In this document: in pieces, positions 60,981 to 64,000 of the stretch
How the letters are laid out: the number at the start of each line of letters is the position of its first letter
How positions within the stretch are numbered: position 1 is the first letter of the stretch
Assembly: GCA_029204225.1 (NCBI GenBank)
Contig: CM055110.1
Span: 14,326,796 to 14,390,795 of the forward strand
From: Diphasiastrum complanatum
Lineage: Eukaryota; Streptophyta; Lycopodiopsida; Lycopodiales; Lycopodiaceae
Length of the DNA: 64,000 bases
Direction: 5' to 3'
Notes under the pieces: model-generated
Told to the model about the DNA's origin: nothing
The model's input: the letters and a program-made list of their open reading frames with translations, nothing else
The model's database searches: none
Program-made: the position numbers and the translations under genes

Positions 60981-61460
60981 TAATGGTTTGCAATGGTGTA
61001 TTTGCAGTGACGGTTCACCTTCAGAGCAATCGTATTCCATCACCGAAAGTTACCTCCAATAAGTGGCCTGTTGGGTTGACAGCTTCTTCCTCTCCTGGAG
61101 GTCTGGGGTTTGATTCTGCTCAGGCACAACAGACATGCAAGAGTAAAAAGAAGTGTTTATCAAGTAGCTACTATGCCTAGTTGCACTTTTTCACTCTGAA
61201 AAGTCAGCTTTTGATATGATAGGTTATATTATCTTACGATGTCTTTTGATAGGATTAGCTTTACTTTCGTTTTACCACAACAGACACGGAGACATCTTCT
61301 GATAAGCTAGCTGCTTCAAGTTTCGATCTTTATAAGTTATTGTGACATATACTAGGAGTAGGGTCAATGTACGATGGTTGGTTCTTGGAGTTGTTGGAAT
61401 TTATGGGTGTAGTGTTTTTGGGCAGGGAGTACGATGCACTAGTACATTATATGTACAACC
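60981..61460 (+). other. 3' region of the bHLH gene
   Basis: No further conserved coding sequence is seen. No perfect AATAAA is present; T-rich stretches and TTGTAACA-type signals near 61460 could mark the transcript end. The exact poly(A) site is not determinable here. Confidence 0.4.
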
Positions 61461-61499
61461 TATTGTAACAACAGATGGGCAAAGTTAAATTTTTTTCCC

Positions 61500-61590
61500 C
61501 TTGTGTGTCCTTGTGTTGTGGTGGATTGGAGTCGAACTCCAGACCTCAAGCAGAGGCAAGAAAGTCCTTACCAACGCACCACTTATTGGA
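61500..61590 (-). repeat. Putative tRNA-derived SINE head
   Basis: On the minus strand a box A-like TGGTGCGTTGGTAAGG (complement of 61566-61581) is followed about 31 bp later by box B-like GAGTTCGACTCC (complement of 61529-61540). This is the tRNA-like internal promoter layout. Acceptor-stem pairing is poor, so a SINE or tRNA pseudogene is likelier than a working tRNA gene. Confidence 0.45.
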
Positions 61591-61599
61591 GGATGGTAT

Positions 61600-64000
61600 T
61601 GTCATTTTTGGAGCACCCAGGCTTGCATTGTGTCCATTCGTACCTACACCTTCTCAGACACCCAATCACCTTATTTTAACTCTATTAGTTGGGGGGGGGG
61701 TGTGTTTATTCGAATGAAGCAACTGTTGGAACATCAAAGCTGTACTCTTCCAAGTTATATTTAAAATTTATCTTATTTGAATGCATCTGTGTGATAGGTT
61801 CAATTGGGGTTTGATGATTGTAGGGACAGCTCTTAAACTTCTTGGCAGATGTTAAACTCCTAAACTTCCTATCTGTATGATGCTTTGATCTGTGCCTATA
61901 TGTGCAAGAAGCACAAGTTAACTTGCTTTAATCTTTTGCCAGCCAGTATGAACTAGATATTTCAACTTCAGAGTAACTACCAAATTTTGATAAGGAATAT
62001 TTGACAGAAACAAGGCAGCTAGCTTCATATTCATTTCATAGAACTTCTTTCTGTAAAGGAGGTTGATGGATAGTAAAGATATGTGTATTGTTTCATCAAC
62101 AAGTGCCTCGAGTCTTGGGATTTTGGAATACCAATAGAGTATGAATATACTATGTGAAGTTTCTGTAGATGTTATATTTCTGCATTCTAGATTTACGTTG
62201 CCATTGTAGAGTGGAACTTTTCCGTGCTACCAAGATTCCTGTTCGGTGCAGGAATGTTGACTAGTGCCAAAATGGCACTAGGTATGATGCTTGCCTAGAG
62301 ATACATTGAAGACCCCCTTTTAATGCCTGGAGGAGGGGGCTGTAGGCATTGTCTTTGCAACAAAACGCCTGCTCCAGACCTGGCACATGCTTACCTCCAA
62401 AAAAGATCTAGCCTAGCTTTTCCCATTCATTTGTAAACATGACAAATTGTTGGGCACGAATGTAACGATTGTTTGATTTCAAAAAGAAAGTTTTCTTTCA
62501 ATAATCAAAGCATGGGTTTTTTTATCCTTTTTTTCAAGTGAGGGTTTTGTGTTAACAATATTTACCAAGACAGTATACAGCTATTTGCATGTTATTGGTA
62601 CGATCATCCTGGGAAAGGATGGATATATGTGTTACCTGAAGTTAACCTTTCTATTGTAGTGCCAGATTCTAAACTTTGCTCATCTTCCACGTGGGAAAAT
62701 CCCCGAGGTTTAAACTAGTGTATAGCTAATTAGGACGGAGGGTGCAGGCAAGAAGTAGATGATTTAAATATGCTATCGTGATCTTTCCAAAAGCTTCACC
62801 CCCTTGTCCAAGAGTTAAGATGATTTAAGTTTTTCTAGGCTTTTGATTAGCTTCATTCATTTTTGCCGTTCCGCGGTATCATTCTATAAACTTTAATCTT
62901 CTTGTATGTTCATGGTTTTCCCATCATTTGTTAATAAAAGCAGGGATAATTATTTGCAGATGCCATTTGTGATTTTCATGAAGTTATCAATGCTTCAGCA
63001 TTGAATGAGAAGGGGCCATAGCCTGGGTTATAAAGTTCTAGTTTTATGAAAGACATTTGTAGTCCTTTTTAGGCCATTGTTTGGTACCTATGGCCTGTGG
63101 GGTACATTAGGATAATATATGTAGGCACTAGGACTCATGGTTTATTATTTGTCGTTGACATGCAACATCACTCATGGTTTATTATTTGTCGTTGACATGC
63201 AACATGTGAAATTTATGGACACGATACTATCATTGGGCCTATTGTTAATCCTAAAATCATGGGATATCATTAAGCCTTTGGAGGGACTACATGCCTATCC
63301 TAGTGTGGACCATGTTTCACATATCAAATCAGGCCACGAGGCGTCATCATAAGTGGTTGGAGTTGACCCTTGATTAACTTATTATGTTTAATGCAGCCTA
63401 ACGTAGCCTTAGATATATGTTTATTTTAGTGTTGGTGGGTAGCCTTAGATCTATATGCAGTTTGTGAAATGTATACATAGATAGTGTTTTCCAGCATGTG
63501 AAATGCCAAACAAAAATCCATGTACAGCTACACATGCGGAGGAATGGAACTATGCAAGGTGTATTTGAACTCCTATATGTGGAGTGGAGGCTTGCGGAAT
63601 TGACCCATCTCCCATGCCTTGTCATGCAAAGTAGAAATCTAGAGGAAGGAAAATGTGGTGTGTTGGATGGTCTTTTTATCACTTGTTAGCAAAAGCATAG
63701 AATGACTATATCAAAAACTCAAAAAAGATTCCATGGAGGAAGAAGAGAGGGTGTGGGGAGAATTGATCACATGATATTGTGTGGTATCTTGGTATTTATT
63801 TGGTTAGGTTTTGTGAAAATTTTAGAATTTATGTTTTTTGAAGATTGACTCGCATCCTCACTCAAATGGCAAGACTGTTTTAGATTTACTACGCCCCCAA
63901 GCAAACTACTTGCCAATGGTTTGTGGGTAAGAAAAAATCTCTTGGGATTGGAGTGCGAATGCACAAATGGTCATTCATTAGTAATAGGTCCATACCTTCA
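61600..64000. other. Spacer downstream of the bHLH gene
   Basis: No gene is recognised. Includes a G-run (61690-61699), a weak hairpin near 62470-62510, and the small duplication at 63134-63207. Frames are below 95 codons and without motifs. Confidence 0.5.
63134..63207. repeat. 37-bp tandem duplication
   Basis: CTCATGGTTTATTATTTGTC and the following 17 bp (through CATGCAACAT) occur twice in a row, starting at 63134 and 63171, without mismatch over nearly the whole unit. It looks recent. Confidence 0.9.

Noticed and set aside
61500-61590. Functional tRNA gene
   Set aside because: Box A and box B words are present but the acceptor stem does not pair and the anticodon arm is poor; a SINE head or tRNA pseudogene fits better.

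Overview
This window is nuclear DNA of a vascular land plant with a large, retrotransposon-rich genome. It holds one credible host gene, at the right-hand end: an atypical bHLH transcription factor of the SAC51/SACL type with its diagnostic conserved upstream ORF. Almost everything else that can be recognised is degenerate LTR retrotransposon. Most are Ty1/copia with initiator-Met-tRNA primer sites; there are also two Ty3/gypsy-type gag remnants. Microsatellites are long. The species cannot be fixed from the sequence. The mixture of old, nested elements and long intergenic spacers would suit a gymnosperm, fern or lycophyte, but that is inference. No bacterial, organellar, rRNA or CRISPR feature was recognised.

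Layout, left to right. 1-3.6 kb is AT-rich with no gene, then a (CT)n tract of about 219 bp. 3.87-7.62 kb is minus-strand copia element C1 with short (about 275 bp) LTRs and an internal deletion. 7.99-9.34 kb is the 3' part of plus-strand copia element A. It abuts a stub of the 3' LTR of minus-strand copia B (9.34-13.02 kb), which sits against a decayed unknown minus-strand coding sequence (13.02-13.81 kb). 13.8-17.5 kb is gene-free. 17.5-18.9 kb is a gypsy-type gag. 18.9-23.4 kb is degenerate and contains a direct-plus-inverted repeat. 23.4-25.0 kb is a head-to-head rearranged copia (J).

27.7-47.7 kb is a nest of retrotransposons. Outer element K is bounded by near-identical LTRs and a perfect 5-bp target duplication. 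It lacks any visible pol of its own and was invaded by minus-strand copia D. D was in turn invaded in its reverse transcriptase region by plus-strand copia-like element E and by a separate GC-richer insert F. Element E is the oddest object here. It keeps gag and protease, but where integrase, reverse transcriptase and RNase H should be it carries a long open frame with no recognisable pol motif.

47.9-49.3 kb is a fairly intact copia RT-RNase H fragment (G). 50.8-51.6 kb is a second gypsy-type gag. 51.6-53.0 kb holds repeated primer-site motifs and microsatellites. 53.4-55.2 kb is a recombinant copia (H) with internal sequence on both sides of a shared LTR.

55.9-61.2 kb is the host gene. It has a GC-richer promoter with TGGGCC motifs and a threefold repeat carrying G-boxes, a CT-rich leader, a spliced conserved uORF (58194-58295 joined to 58648-58686), a duplicated intron/leader segment, and a single-exon 494-codon main ORF (59496-60980). 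By analogy with Arabidopsis SAC51, the uORF is expected to hold down main-ORF translation until thermospermine relieves it. 61.2-64 kb holds a tRNA-like SINE head and unannotated spacer.
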